Part shown: one piece after another, positions 7,376 to 15,601 of the stretch
Position numbering within the stretch: position 1 is the stretch's first letter
Layout of the letters: each line of letters opens with the position of its first letter
From: Haladaptatus litoreus
GTDB taxonomy: Archaea > Halobacteriota > Halobacteria > Halobacteriales > Haladaptataceae
Direction of reading: 5' to 3'
Length of the DNA: 64,000 nt
NCBI RefSeq assembly: GCF_900156425.1
Contig: NZ_FTNO01000006.1
Coordinates: 186,001 to 250,000, forward strand
Notes under the pieces: model-generated
Databases searched by the model: none
Seen by the model: only the letters and a program-made list of their open reading frames with translations
Told to the model about the DNA's origin: nothing
Program-made: the position numbers and the translations under genes

Positions 7376-9712
7376 CTACATGGTGAGCGAGTCGAGTTGG
7401 TCGTCACTGATGGTCTGGTCGAGGATAATTTGTCCCGTTCCGCGCATCGCAGTGCTCACGAATTCCGTCACGTCGACGTCCTCGTCGTCGAACTCCTCTC
7501 GGAACTCTATATACTGAGCGACCGTGTAGAGGGTGACGCCGGTTTTGTACACCCGTTTTACGTACTCCTTCCCCGCGTCCGTCAACGTGTGGTTCGTCAA
7601 GAACTGCTGAAGTGGCGCAGCGTCAATATTGATGTAGATGTCTATCTCCTCGGTGGAGTCCATCACATGTACAACTGTGTCCTCGTCAAACGCACGGTCG
7701 TAGGCGTCCCAATCCTCTTCGTAGACGGGATGCGTGGTTGGTAAGATCGTCTTGCCCTCGCCAAACCCGTTCGTGTGCGAGTTCGTGTTTCGCGTTCGGT
7801 CGTCAATACGCGGCTCTAGATACTCGAGCGTAAACGACCGTTCGAGCGTCGTTCCGCCGTCCCTCCCAGCGGGACCGACTTTGACGTGAATCGGGAGGCG
7901 CTGTCCGGGCGACGCGTTCTCGATTGGTTTCAGTGTGAGTGCGAGAATACCGTTCAACACCCGCACGGATTTGACCACGTCACTCGGAGTGACGTCGATC
8001 GACCCCGGATCGCCGCTTCGCGTCAGATAATCGTTCGGAGCGTCAAGGACGAATCGTTGCAGAGCATACGCGTTTGAAGGCATCTCCTTTCCATATTCAA
8101 GAGCTGCGTCCGTCTCGACGTTGCTCTCGTCCGCCGTGTCAGTGGCGGACGTGCTCCGATCTGAACTCCATACGTCGTACTCGTCCGGACCGTGATACGT
8201 CTCGATGAGTTCGAGCCTGCTCGGATACCGGTCGCGTGAATCGACGTCCGCGTTCACATCGTGCACGGTCGGTCGTTCCAACCGGTCGCCAGTGGCGAAG
8301 TAGCGTTGTAACGCTGGGTTCCGTTCGAGAATCGTCATCAGAACATCCTCGACGAGCTCGTCGGGGTCGTCCGTCGGTAGTTGTTGGCGACGACGCCGTT
8401 CTTCGTCGACGAGGATGTCGTTCGTCTCGAGAAGCGATTCGAGTTCGCGCTTCAGCGTACGTGCGCTCTGACTGTTCCGGAGTCGGTCGCGTGATGCGGG
8501 AAAGAGGTCGACTACGCTCGAATCATCGAGGGTGGAGAAGTCGACGAATACGAGCACGTCGCGGGCGACGTGCGGGAGACTGCACCGATTCCGAATGAAC
8601 GTCCGACCCTGGTCGCCGTGCGTTTGTCCGTTGATGACGAAAAAGATGGCTTGATCGCGGTGTTTCTCGCCACCGACGAAGTGTTTGTTCTTCGCCGTGA
8701 CGGGGTCGTATCCGCATTCGTGTGTAAAGCTATCGTCGGCTTCGAGCGTCGCGTCGTCCTCGAAGAGGATTATGCGGACATCTCGGGTGTCGAGCGTCGC
8801 GTCCTCGAAGTTGTAGGCGATGGTCTGATCCGATGCGACTAACTCGTTGTACCGGTTGAGCGTATCGAACAACCCGTTCGTCGTCGTCACATCCGGCTGG
8901 CCGTCGCCCCGCATGTCCGCGAGCGTTAGCGGGACGGGCGTGTCGAGAAGATACCGTTCAAGTCGGTAGCGGAACGACGTCGTAAACCGTGTTTTCGCCT
9001 CAACGGTGAAGTCGAACAGTTTGACGATCGAACCGTTGATCTTACCGTTTACCGTCCCCGGAAACGTCGGTACGTCGCCATCGAGCGTGAGATACTCGTA
9101 GCGATCCTTCGTCCTGTTCTTTCGAATGAGCGTCCAACTCCACTCCTTGGAGCGATTGACGCCCGCAGAGAGGACAAGTTTGTAGCCCCGCTCTCCGCAG
9201 AACGGTAATACGCCAGAGCTTCCCATTCCGTACTTGCCCTGAAGGAATCCGTACTGCTGTTTGGTCTTTCCCGGCTGGAGGAATCCGAGGAACGTATTTT
9301 CGAACCGTTCCATCGGCTGGCCACAGCCGGTATCGGAGAGCGTCAACGATAGCGACTTTTCTCCCGTACCATCAGCAGCGAGGCGTATCTCCTCGACATC
9401 GGGGTCGATGAGCGTGTCGGCGGCCGCGTTGAGTGTCCCAAATTCGTCGCCGGTGGACTCGTCATCAACGTATTCGTGGTAGTTTTTCAGCAGGATGGCG
9501 TCGATGCTGTTGACGATGAGTTCCGTCAATGCGGCCATCGGATCGGCCTGCTGGTTCTCGACAATGCCGTAGTTGTTCTCGATACCGCCGAGTGGTTTCC
9601 ACACGGCAGCTTCGAGACGACTGTCGGAGAGCGCAGCCGTAACGTCGGCCTCCGTTTCTGCCGTTAGGAACTGTGCAGCGTCCTCTTGTGTGGTGTTGAA
9701 CTGAATTGACAT
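7376..9712 (-). CDS. Large GHKL-type ATPase, candidate defence protein
   Basis: A 778-residue protein with an N-terminal GHKL (gyrase/Hsp90/histidine-kinase/MutL) ATP-binding fold. The N-box is ALTELIVNSIDAIL (E64, N68, D71), the G1 box is SDTGCGQPM (127-135) and the G2 box is GKYGMGSSG (159-167). There is no dimerisation/phosphotransfer helix or response-regulator partner, so it is not a sensor kinase. The remaining 550 residues are soluble, include a MutL/MORC-like middle part and a charged linker (about 500-560), and are otherwise unrecognised. Stand-alone large GHKL ATPases often sit in defence islands. That role here is inference. Neighbours are SWIM/SprT relics and a VOC gene, and it is transcribed alone. 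Confidence 0.75.
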   Translation of the reverse strand: MSIQFNTTQEDAAQFLTAETEADVTAALSDSRLEAAVWKPLGGIENNYGIVENQQADPMAALTELIVNSIDAILLKNYHEYVDDESTGDEFGTLNAAADTLIDPDVEEIRLAADGTGEKSLSLTLSDTGCGQPMERFENTFLGFLQPGKTKQQYGFLQGKYGMGSSGVLPFCGERGYKLVLSAGVNRSKEWSWTLIRKNRTKDRYEYLTLDGDVPTFPGTVNGKINGSIVKLFDFTVEAKTRFTTSFRYRLERYLLDTPVPLTLADMRGDGQPDVTTTNGLFDTLNRYNELVASDQTIAYNFEDATLDTRDVRIILFEDDATLEADDSFTHECGYDPVTAKNKHFVGGEKHRDQAIFFVINGQTHGDQGRTFIRNRCSLPHVARDVLVFVDFSTLDDSSVVDLFPASRDRLRNSQSARTLKRELESLLETNDILVDEERRRRQQLPTDDPDELVEDVLMTILERNPALQRYFATGDRLERPTVHDVNADVDSRDRYPSRLELIETYHGPDEYDVWSSDRSTSATDTADESNVETDAALEYGKEMPSNAYALQRFVLDAPNDYLTRSGDPGSIDVTPSDVVKSVRVLNGILALTLKPIENASPGQRLPIHVKVGPAGRDGGTTLERSFTLEYLEPRIDDRTRNTNSHTNGFGEGKTILPTTHPVYEEDWDAYDRAFDEDTVVHVMDSTEEIDIYINIDAAPLQQFLTNHTLTDAGKEYVKRVYKTGVTLYTVAQYIEFREEFDDEDVDVTEFVSTAMRGTGQIILDQTISDDQLDSLTM

Positions 9713-9984
9713 GGTCTGGTGCAGCAGGTGTCTTTCGTGATGCTACAGGTGTGTTACTCGTGTCGTATCTCGTGAATATGCGGGATGGCTTGTGCATACC
9801 GACTATCGCTTCGTCCCTTATCAGGTCCGTAAATGTCTTGTTCTATCTACATGACGACAATTATACGCGACCGGCCAAATCGCATGTTATTGTTTCTCCC
9901 CCGGTGACGTCTCGTTGGCAGTGTGCGAACTTTTTGCTCTGTTTCGTCGCCCGTGAGCGGTAATACGATGGGGCTACTGCGCTA

Positions 9985-10398
9985 TTATCTCGCTGCTTCC
10001 GAGGGATGTTCGACAAGGACAATCCCATTCCCATAGAGATCAGTTGCGATAGCTTCGATTCCGTAGGGCTGTTCTGTGGGCTCAGATGTGAATTCAACAC
10101 CGCGTTCACACAGCGTTTCATACGTCGCCTGACAATCATCAACAGTAAAGGCGAGTGCCGGTTGCTCCCCAATCACTGCAGAGCGACGGTCAGCTTCCTC
10201 ACCTTCAAACCAGTCAATCGGTTCGAGAACAATTTCCGCAGTGTCATCCTTTTCGGCTGCGACAGTAACCCACCGCTGATCATCGGGCCCAAACGTCTCG
10301 TCTGCTGCCTTCTTTAGTCCAAGCTTTTCTGTGTAGAAGACGAGTGCTTCGTCCTGGTCGCTAACGATGCGGGTCGTGAGACGGAGCTTTTCAATCAT
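9985..10398 (-). CDS. VOC-family (glyoxalase/bleomycin-resistance fold) protein
   Basis: Protein of 137 residues with two beta-alpha-beta-beta-beta modules. It opens MIEKLRLTTRIVSDQDEALV with FYTEKLGLKK, and has W/V-rich middle strands and a C-terminal ATDLYGNGIVLVEHP. Family members bind a divalent metal or a small ligand, and many are glyoxalases, dioxygenases or antibiotic-binding proteins. The substrate cannot be read here. Bases 9713-9984 between it and the GHKL gene hold nothing recognised. Confidence 0.88.
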   Translation of the reverse strand: MIEKLRLTTRIVSDQDEALVFYTEKLGLKKAADETFGPDDQRWVTVAAEKDDTAEIVLEPIDWFEGEEADRRSAVIGEQPALAFTVDDCQATYETLCERGVEFTSEPTEQPYGIEAIATDLYGNGIVLVEHPSEAAR

Positions 10399-10493
10399 AG
10401 TTTTCTCCGACTCTGTAGATGCCGTTCAGGGGGAAATACGCTCGCCTAGCGGACCGAAAGTGACCATCTGTACCTTGTCATCGACGCCAAGCC

Positions 10494-10792
10494 CCTGGAC
10501 TCATCCAAGCCACCAACGAATGCCATGAGAACCCTGCAGAGCACCAATACGTGGTCACTATCGACGACGTGACCAGCGAACTGATGGCCTGCACGTGTCC
10601 GCATCACGTCCACCGGAACGCCTTTTGCAAGCACATGGCCGCCGTCGAAAACGCAACCGACGACGGCACACTCGACGCATTCTCGTCCGAGGATGACGAT
10701 ACCGAACCCGAAGACTGTGAATGTGAGGGCCTCGGTGACTTCCGGTGCTGGCCGTGTGCGTAAGAACGGGACGAAGGGAACTACCGAACTAA
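10494..10792 (+). pseudogene. SWIM zinc-finger gene, copy 5 (type-1, frameshifted near 3' end)
   Basis: Homology runs from APGLIQATNECHENPA through an intact core (CTCPHHVHRNAFCKHMAAVE) to CECEGLGDFRCWPC. One extra base in TGGCCGTGTGCGTAA then creates an early stop. The normal tail codons up to 10792 remain out of frame. The start and first 30 codons are missing. A GTG at 10551 could only give a 70-residue product. Confidence 0.8.
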
Positions 10793-10816
10793 CCACCGCT
10801 TCAGCTGTTTTTATCC

Positions 10817-10890
10817 ATGGTACGCCAACTGACGTTCTCGGAGATCACCGACCAGCGAACACTCAAAGAAGAATCAGACATAGGGGTGGC
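10817..10890 (+). pseudogene. SprT-like gene, 5' half
   Basis: MVRQLTFSEITDQRTLKEES is the canonical beginning, 24 nt after SWIM copy 5. Similarity is lost by about 10890. The second half of a SprT gene reappears at 11440, beyond the Nudix gene. Confidence 0.75.
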
Positions 10891-10979
10891 AACTCTCCGA
10901 ATACTGGACAAACTAACCCCGGGTCAAACATACGAAGTAGACAGTATATTTATTGCGTCTTGTTACTATTTTGTCTATA

Positions 10980-11420
10980 ATGCTTGAAGAATATGGGTAC
11001 GTCGTGAACGTTGATGGTGTCGTTGTCAAAGGCGATGAGTACCTGTTCATTGAACGCGGCGAAAATGAAGACCATGCTGCCGGTCTATTGTCGTTCCCAG
11101 GAGGGAAAGTCGAACAGCCACCTGGAAGCACGGAAGCACTTGAGAAGACAGCTGCCCGAGAACTCTATGAGGAAGTCGGCATCGAAATCGGCGACATTGA
11201 GTATGTTTGTAGCACTACGTTTGAAGCCGACGACAGTACTCGCTGTCTCAATATTGTCGTTCTTTGTGAGTATATATCGGGTGATGCTTATCCTCGAGCT
11301 ACCGACGAAGTTGCTGCAGTGCATTGGCTCTCCTATGATGAAATCAAAGCTCGAACTGACGTTCCGGGATTCGTCGAACGCTTCGTAGACTGCGCCGAAG
11401 AGGCTCGCAATTCTGCGTAA
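10980..11420 (+). CDS. Nudix hydrolase
   Basis: Hydrolase of nucleoside-diphosphate-linked compounds, 146 residues from the ATG at 10980. A strong A/T stretch (TATATTTATT) lies about 27 nt upstream, consistent with leaderless transcription. The Nudix box is recognisable: FPGGKVE at the front and TAARELYEEVGIEI with the metal-binding REUxEE core. A four-residue insertion (QPPG) lengthens the loop before the catalytic helix. It contains one domain only, so the substrate is unknown. It sits exactly between the two separated parts of a SprT-like pseudogene, which suggests insertion or replacement there. Confidence 0.9.
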   Translation: MLEEYGYVVNVDGVVVKGDEYLFIERGENEDHAAGLLSFPGGKVEQPPGSTEALEKTAARELYEEVGIEIGDIEYVCSTTFEADDSTRCLNIVVLCEYISGDAYPRATDEVAAVHWLSYDEIKARTDVPGFVERFVDCAEEARNSA

Positions 11421-11439
11421 GATTCGTTTGAGCTCTGCC

Positions 11440-11627
11440 GAACACGTCCCGGACCTACCGTCGAGGCGATCGACTGGGGAGTCTCACATCGAGCCCAACG
11501 AAAAACAGGCGTCACGAAGTACGACCTTACAACGGGCGATATCACAATTGTGCTGGCCTGGGCGGCCTACGAACACGGTTGGGAGCAATTCAGCGCGACT
11601 GTCCGACACGAACTCATCCACGCCTAG
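11440..11627 (+). pseudogene. SprT-like gene, 3' part with HELIH motif
   Basis: Reads EHVPDLP, then after a one-base frameshift VEAIDWGVSHRAQRKTGVTK, TIVLAWAAYEHGWEQFSA and RHELIHA, closing with a stop directly after the zinc-binding motif. The zinc-ribbon tail is absent. Together with 10817-10890 it makes one SprT gene split by the Nudix gene. Confidence 0.75.
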
Positions 11628-11896
11628 TAATAGGTTGATTTTCATTTGAGTAGTTCTCGCTATAAGGAGTAGATACGAGGAAGATCTTTACGGAGTGGTG
11701 CTTCATGTTGGAGTCATTTCTATCGCGTTTGCTTCGAAATTCAGATGGAGTTTAGTTAGTAGCTCATACTAACATAGATATCTACCGTGAAACTCCTCTT
11801 CTACTACCACTCTATTGCTCCCAGCACAACGCTATTGCTTAGCGTCCTCCCATAATTAGCAACTCACTTATTCTGACCGACGGGATCATCCGATGC

Positions 11897-11983
11897 GCGA
11901 GGGTTAGCTAAACCAGGCCCAACGGCGGTGGGCTTAACACCCGCTCGCGGAGGCGTCCATGGATCCGAATCCCATCCCTTGCA
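11897..11983 (+). tRNA. tRNA-Leu-like sequence, anticodon UAA, probably decayed
   Basis: Acceptor arms GCGAGGG (11897-11903) and CCCTTGC (11976-11982, discriminator A) pair with one G-U. The anticodon stem GTGGG/CCCGC pairs with one wobble and encloses CTTAACA (anticodon TAA). A long variable arm (CGC GGAG GCG) marks a class II tRNA-Leu. Faults: an extra base after the acceptor stem, an extra C in the D loop, C instead of a purine at position 37, and T loop TCCGAAT with a mismatched closing pair. Probably a pseudo-tRNA or a disrupted integration target. The rest of 11628-12093 holds no gene I can support. A stretch near 11650-11710 loosely resembles 57985-58045. Confidence 0.6.
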
Positions 11984-12093
11984 TTCCCATTCACACTTAA
12001 TTAGAACGATATTGATGGGAGAGAAGTTTCGATCCGACAGACATCTCTGCCATACCAAAGATGTATTGAGCTGCTAGTCAGAGTTGTTGTCTA

Positions 12094-12372
12094 ATGCAAC
12101 ACCGTGTACAAGCTCCAGACGACACAGACGATCCACAAACAAAACCACCGACCGCCGTTCTTTCCGAGCTCCCACCAAGTGCGAAACTGGTTGCGAAAGT
12201 ACTCGAATACAACGACGATGCGCTCACGCAGGCTGAACTTGCCGATGAAACCTTGCTTCCCTCACGTACAGTTCGCTACGCGCTCACGAGACTCGAAGAC
12301 CACGATCTCGTCGAGTCACGCTTCTTATTTGCCGATGCACGAAAACGCTGCTATTCTCTCACCTTCGACTAA
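12094..12372 (+). CDS. MarR-like winged-helix regulator
   Basis: Small DNA-binding protein of 92 residues. After an acidic/proline-rich lead, LPPSAKLVAKVLEYNDDALT is followed by a helix-turn-helix (QAELADETLLPSRTVRYALTRLEDHDLVESR) and a wing ending RKRCYSLTF. The size and pattern match a common haloarchaeal one-domain MarR-like family. The target is unknown. It is oriented towards the amino-compound cluster that begins at 12785 and might regulate it, but 400 nt separate them. Confidence 0.8.
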   Translation: MQHRVQAPDDTDDPQTKPPTAVLSELPPSAKLVAKVLEYNDDALTQAELADETLLPSRTVRYALTRLEDHDLVESRFLFADARKRCYSLTFD

Positions 12373-12502
12373 TTGTGTACGAGAGATGTGAAAGACGACA
12401 GCTCTACAGGGTCAATTCAAAACAAAGCTGAAAACAGAGAACAGAGAAGTGAATACCCGACAATCGCCAACTAAGGTACCTATTGTACCTATTCTCCCGG
12501 AA

Positions 12503-12645
12503 TCCAGCAGATAACCACCCGTGGACTCAATTTCCTGCGGTCTAACTCATCGCGTTCATGCAACTCCTCGAGCCGCTGGTGCACTGGCCGTCGCTCCATC
12601 TCCACCGTATCTGCGACCCACCGAGCGCGGTCAACGCGAACCGAT
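12503..12645 (-). pseudogene. Winged-helix regulator, C-terminal fragment
   Basis: On the - strand this reads DRARWVADTVEMERRPVHQR, LEELHERDELDRRKLSPRVV and ICWIP, closely matching the fragment at 35638. Upstream traces (DIVREIADDDTVLTV, 12650-12720) are broken by stops. It is one of at least six dispersed pieces of one regulator family. Confidence 0.7.
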
Positions 12646-12784
12646 TATCGATTATCTCGTATCAATCACACAGTGAGAACTGTGTCATCGTCAGCGATCT
12701 CGCGAACGATATCTCAAAATTTTATTGTCATGTATTGTTCACTACCCCACGAATGCTTTTTACGCCGTTCATCGATGTCTATCC

Positions 12785-14380
12785 ATGACCTTTGATTTAC
12801 TAGTCAAAGACACACGAATTATCGACGGAACTGGTGCACCGTGGTTCCGTGGCTCAGTCGCTGTCACGGACGGAACGATCGACCAAATTTTCCGCACACC
12901 ATCCCCACAGGTTTCTGCGAAAACAACTCTCGATGGATCAGGACTCGTTACATGCCCTGGATTCGTCGATACACACACTCACTCCGACCTCGAACTATTC
13001 TCCGATCCCACACTTGCTCCAAAACTCCGTCAGGGAATTACTACTGAAATCCTCGGCCAAGACGGGTTCTCGATGGCACCTCTGTACCGAGACGAGGTTG
13101 ACGCCTGGGAAACGCATTTGAGCGGTATCAATGGACGACTCGACGACGAGTGGGGCTGGGAGAGTCTCACAGACTACCTCGATGCGATCGGAAAACAGGA
13201 GCTCGCTCCGAACGTCGCAACGCTCGTCGGCCATGGTACGGTTCGATTCAATGTACTCGGGTTCAGCGATACCGATCCGACAGCTGGAGATCTTGAGCAG
13301 ATGGTCGAACATATTACAGAGGCACTGGACGACGGAGCGATTGGGCTCTCGACTGGACTCGTATATCCTCCGGCGAGATACGCTGATACGGCCGAGGTCA
13401 AACGACTCGCATCGGCTCTTCACGACTATGGGCGGCCGTTCGTCGCACATATACGAAACGAACGTGAACAGATATGGAGTGCACTCGATGAATTCATCGA
13501 CATCGGCGCTGAAGTCGGGATTCCATTGCATCTCTCCCACTTCAAGCTCGCTGGGCCACCACAACAGGGCAAGGTCGACCGGGCATTAGCTATCATCGAG
13601 ACGGCTCGTGAGCGCGGGGTCGATCTTACCGTCGAGCAGTATCCCTACACCGCGGGTAGTACGACTCTCACGAACGTTTTGCCGCCGTGGGTGCAAGCCA
13701 ACGGCCCCGAGCAAACGCTTCGATATCTTCGTGACGATGAGAGCCGCGACCAGATTCGACGAGACATAGAGGAGTGGCGCATCGGGGGATGGGAAAATAG
13801 AGGCGCCTACACTGGGTGGGAGAACATCGAGGTGACAAGCGTCCAGTCGTCGGCCAACAAATCGGTCGAGGGAAAGAGTATCGCAACAATCGCTGCCGAA
13901 CGAGACACCGATCCGGTTTCCGTCGTCTGTGATCTCCTCGTGGATGAGGAGCTCGAAGTGAGTATGCTACTGCACCAACTCACTGAAACTGACGTTCGGG
14001 AGATTCTCACCAATGAACGCGTCAATGTTGGCACCGATGGGCTATTTGGAGGCCGTCCTCATCCGCGCGTTTACGGAACCTATCCGAAGATTTTGGGTCA
14101 GTACATCCGCGAGGAGAACTTGCTCACACTCGAAGAGGGGATTCGGAAAATGACGTCACTCCCAGCCCGTGCGATGGGGCTCGACAGCAAAGGAGTACTT
14201 CGCCCCGGTCTCGATGCGGATATCGTCCTCTTCGATCCACGAACGGTCGGAACAGACGCCTCCTACGAACATCCACGACAGTTCCCGACCGGTATCCCAC
14301 ATGTCATCGTCAACGGCGAACTCGTGGTTCAGGATAACGAGTTCACAGAGGCACGTCCCGGACAAGTCATCCGAAAATAA
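12785..14380 (+). CDS. N-acyl-D-amino-acid deacylase-type amidohydrolase
   Basis: Metal-dependent TIM-barrel amidohydrolase of 531 residues, the size of D-aminoacylases, which cleave N-acyl-D-amino acids. Features seen: an N-terminal beta domain (LLVKDTRIIDGTGAPW), the metal motif GFVDTHTHSDLE (H64, H66), ITTEILGQDGFSMAP where classical D-aminoacylases have a metal-binding Cys, AIGLSTGLVYPP, LHLSHFKLAG, VEQYPYTAGST, NVGTDGLFG and a C-terminal DADIVLFDP returning to the beta domain. Start chosen at the ATG at 12785 (MTFDLLVKD). In-frame sequence upstream is unrelated. It leads a cluster with a fold-III PLP enzyme, an M20 amidohydrolase, a creatininase homologue and a symporter. Confidence 0.85.
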   Translation: MTFDLLVKDTRIIDGTGAPWFRGSVAVTDGTIDQIFRTPSPQVSAKTTLDGSGLVTCPGFVDTHTHSDLELFSDPTLAPKLRQGITTEILGQDGFSMAPLYRDEVDAWETHLSGINGRLDDEWGWESLTDYLDAIGKQELAPNVATLVGHGTVRFNVLGFSDTDPTAGDLEQMVEHITEALDDGAIGLSTGLVYPPARYADTAEVKRLASALHDYGRPFVAHIRNEREQIWSALDEFIDIGAEVGIPLHLSHFKLAGPPQQGKVDRALAIIETARERGVDLTVEQYPYTAGSTTLTNVLPPWVQANGPEQTLRYLRDDESRDQIRRDIEEWRIGGWENRGAYTGWENIEVTSVQSSANKSVEGKSIATIAAERDTDPVSVVCDLLVDEELEVSMLLHQLTETDVREILTNERVNVGTDGLFGGRPHPRVYGTYPKILGQYIREENLLTLEEGIRKMTSLPARAMGLDSKGVLRPGLDADIVLFDPRTVGTDASYEHPRQFPTGIPHVIVNGELVVQDNEFTEARPGQVIRK

Positions 14381-14402
14381 TCGTCGGGAAGGGTGCGGCC
14401 CG

Positions 14403-15542
14403 TTATCGGACTTTCCCTCGGGCTTGAACTGGCCAGATTTCCTCGACGGTGCCATCCCGGACACCGACGATGGTGTCGTGCAGATTTATCGTCGTACAGA
14501 CGTGCGGTACGATGAACTCCAATCGATCGCCGACTTCGATCGGCTCCTCACTGTCGCTCGTATCGATCCACCCGTGTTCTTCGGATGCGTTCGCATAGTT
14601 GATATCGTCTCGATTTTTCGGAACGGGCATCTGAGGCTTGTCGAGCGAGAGCGTCTTACTGCCGGCGTTGACCACGGCACGGTCTTCCGTCGGTTTCGAG
14701 ATGACGGTACTCACTACTGTGGCCGCACAGTCGTCTTTTCTGATATCGAACGGACGATGTTTGAGTTCCCCGACATCCATGAACGGATACATCCCTGGAT
14801 TGATTTCGGTCACGACCGGGTGTTTCCCGCTATATTTCGACGTTGCAGTCCCACCCACTTTGACTTCCTCAACCGGGATACCTTCGGCTTCGAGGAGATC
14901 GACCGTCCCTTCAGCAACATCCATTGCGGCCATGCATTCCTGTTCGTACTCGTCTCGTGTCGCTGCGTCCCCCTTCACGTGTGCTTCATAAGCAAGTATG
15001 CCACACAGTTCCACATGTGACTGTTCTTGGATGAACCGTGCGACTTCGAGAGCTGGCTCTCCGGGTGAAACACCGGTTCGATTTAGCCCGACGTCGATTT
15101 CGAGGACGACGTCGATAGGTACGTCGTGCTCACTGGCGACCGTCTGCAGTGGTTCGATGTTGTCGATACTATCGACAGTAGTGGCAAACCTCTCCAACTT
15201 CCGAGCCAGCCAGACGAGTCGGTGCAGCTTTCGCTCGCTGACAACTGTATACGAGAGGTAGATATCCTCAAGTCCGTTTTTTGCCATCACTTCGGCTTCA
15301 CTGATCGTTTGGCATACGATTCCACCGCCGTTCGAGATCTGACTTTGGAGACGCGCAATTTCAGCGTTCTTATGGGTTTTAACGTGTGACCGTAATCGGA
15401 CGTCGTGTGTCTCCGCAAAGTTCGCATACTCTCGGAGATTGTCTTCCATCGTGTCGAGGTCGACGGTCAGTACTGGTGTTTCGAGTTCGTTTTTGGACGA
15501 GAACAATGATGGCGTCGTCCAGTCTGTTGTTGGTGTGGCCAT
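14403..15542 (-). CDS. Fold-type III PLP enzyme (D-threonine aldolase / D-serine dehydratase-like)
   Basis: A 379-residue enzyme of the alanine-racemase-fold family acting on D-amino acids. The PLP lysine motif RSHVKTHKNAEIA (Schiff-base Lys about 55) is present. Further signatures are QTISEAEVMAKNGLEDIYLS, EIDVGLNRTGVSPGEP, GGTATSKY and the C-terminal metal site VPHVCTTINLHD (His and Cys). The domain order and length fit D-threonine aldolase or D-serine dehydratase (DSD1 type). The sequence does not decide between aldol cleavage, dehydration or racemisation. It converges with the D-aminoacylase gene (22-nt gap), so both could act on the same D-amino acid: the deacylase frees it and this enzyme destroys it. 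Confidence 0.85.
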   Translation of the reverse strand: MATPTTDWTTPSLFSSKNELETPVLTVDLDTMEDNLREYANFAETHDVRLRSHVKTHKNAEIARLQSQISNGGGIVCQTISEAEVMAKNGLEDIYLSYTVVSERKLHRLVWLARKLERFATTVDSIDNIEPLQTVASEHDVPIDVVLEIDVGLNRTGVSPGEPALEVARFIQEQSHVELCGILAYEAHVKGDAATRDEYEQECMAAMDVAEGTVDLLEAEGIPVEEVKVGGTATSKYSGKHPVVTEINPGMYPFMDVGELKHRPFDIRKDDCAATVVSTVISKPTEDRAVVNAGSKTLSLDKPQMPVPKNRDDINYANASEEHGWIDTSDSEEPIEVGDRLEFIVPHVCTTINLHDTIVGVRDGTVEEIWPVQARGKVR

Positions 15543-15601
15543 ATTCTATCTTTCCAAGATTGTTGTAAATATTGTCACTGGGTTCACTTTCATTGTTCGG
15601 A

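Noticed and set aside
15126..15389. Frames antisense to the PLP-enzyme gene (and a 283-codon frame at 14169-15020)
   Set aside because: Shadows of the coding strand. The conserved motifs are all in the - strand frame.
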